Positions 63,655-64,000 of a stretch of 64,000 nucleotides of DNA are shown piece after piece. The position numbers were made by a program, and so were the translations under genes. How positions within the stretch are numbered: position 1 is the first letter of the stretch; each line of letters begins with the position of its first letter. Source of the stretch: Semisulcospira habei (Eukaryota > Mollusca > Gastropoda > Semisulcospiridae); contig BTPG01000007.1 in the NCBI GenBank assembly GCA_036245525.1, forward strand, positions 160,788,379 to 160,852,378, read 5' to 3'. The notes beneath the pieces were generated by a model. It saw only the letters and a list, made by a program, of their open reading frames with translations. It was not told where the DNA came from and ran no database searches.

Positions 63655-64000
63655 CGTAAAAAACACAAAGTACCATTACGTATAAATCTGAAGACACATT
63701 TCAGCACTATTTGTGTTTGTTATGCCTTGTACACAAACCTATGAACTCTAGCATGCAGCAAAAGCACGCACATATTCGCACTTATTTATTCTGCGCAGCC
63801 ATTAGCGTGTCAGTCTATTTTTAGCTGTTTCTCGTACCAATAGCGTTGTATCTCTAGAACGGAGTGGAGTCATTGTCAGGTTACTTGATATAAAGACTAT
63901 GTGTGCTGAACTGGATTGTCCTGTGTCTAAATGAACCTGTGTGTAGCCTTTCATAACAATCTGCTGCAGACGTGAATATATCAACAGTTACGGCGGTAGT
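63655..64000. repeat. Dispersed repeat R2, longest copy, cut by window end
   Basis: taccattacgtataaatctg, acatttcagcactatttgtg, ctatttttagctgtttctcg, attgtcaggttacttgatat, tgtgctgaactggattgtcc, aacagttacggcggtagt. Matches the other R2 copies in order. Confidence 0.7.

Overview
This is a repeat-dominated eukaryotic nuclear window. Coding exons are short and spliced, with GT/AG junctions. Microsatellites and homopolymer runs are abundant. There are LINEs, a Ty3/gypsy element, a DIRS element, SINEs and a KDZ-type transposase relative, and three assembly gaps of exactly 500 N. The repeat mix and the divergence of the one clear host gene suggest a lophotrochozoan, most likely a mollusc (possibly a gastropod). 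The species cannot be fixed from the sequence alone.

Layout. From 1 to 5 kb there are dispersed palindromic repeats, a SINE piece and nothing recognisable as a gene. From 5.9 to 12.5 kb, on the minus strand, lies a multi-exon KDZ-transposase-like gene with AT-hooks, a CxC cysteine cluster and KDZ core exons; it is frameshifted and a LINE lies nearby. At 14.6-15.1 kb there is an orphan 140-aa coiled-coil ORF behind a TATA box. From 18.1 to 22.6 kb is the 3' half of a Ty3/gypsy element (minus strand, putative 1.9-kb LTR), cut by a gap. From 23.1 to 26.2 kb are two opposed LINE ORF1 copies without ORF2. From 27 to 33 kb are palindromic repeats, a solo LTR and long CA and C tracts. At 33.5-35.5 kb is a LINE with an RNase H domain. 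From 36 to 49.7 kb are mostly hairpin elements, SINEs, a truncated LINE and microsatellites. At 50.2-52.4 kb is a decayed DIRS element. From 52.5 to 62.8 kb on the plus strand are five exons of a STK36/Fused homologue, the only recognisable host gene. One of its introns holds a LINE with an intact ORF of over 1,100 codons in antisense, and other introns hold MITEs and SINEs.

Main observation. Roughly fifty near-perfect palindromes of about 55-110 bp are scattered across the whole window. They fall into at least nine sequence families (labelled A to I here) that share one architecture. Well-preserved copies are about 65-230 bp units that begin and end with TTAA, usually with terminal inverted repeats starting TTAAC(C/T)C. 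The two arms of a copy often share substitutions that other copies lack, so arms appear to be homogenised or regenerated within each copy. Some units abut and share a single TTAA. I interpret this as a group of TTAA-targeting foldback MITEs (piggyBac-like or Kolobok-like mobilisation) that may be transcribed as pre-miRNA-like hairpins.

A second observation: in three truncated LINEs the stop codon lies inside the 3' microsatellite tail. In the long intact LINE the tail is (AAG)n and supplies no stop, so the ORF runs about 69 codons into flanking DNA.
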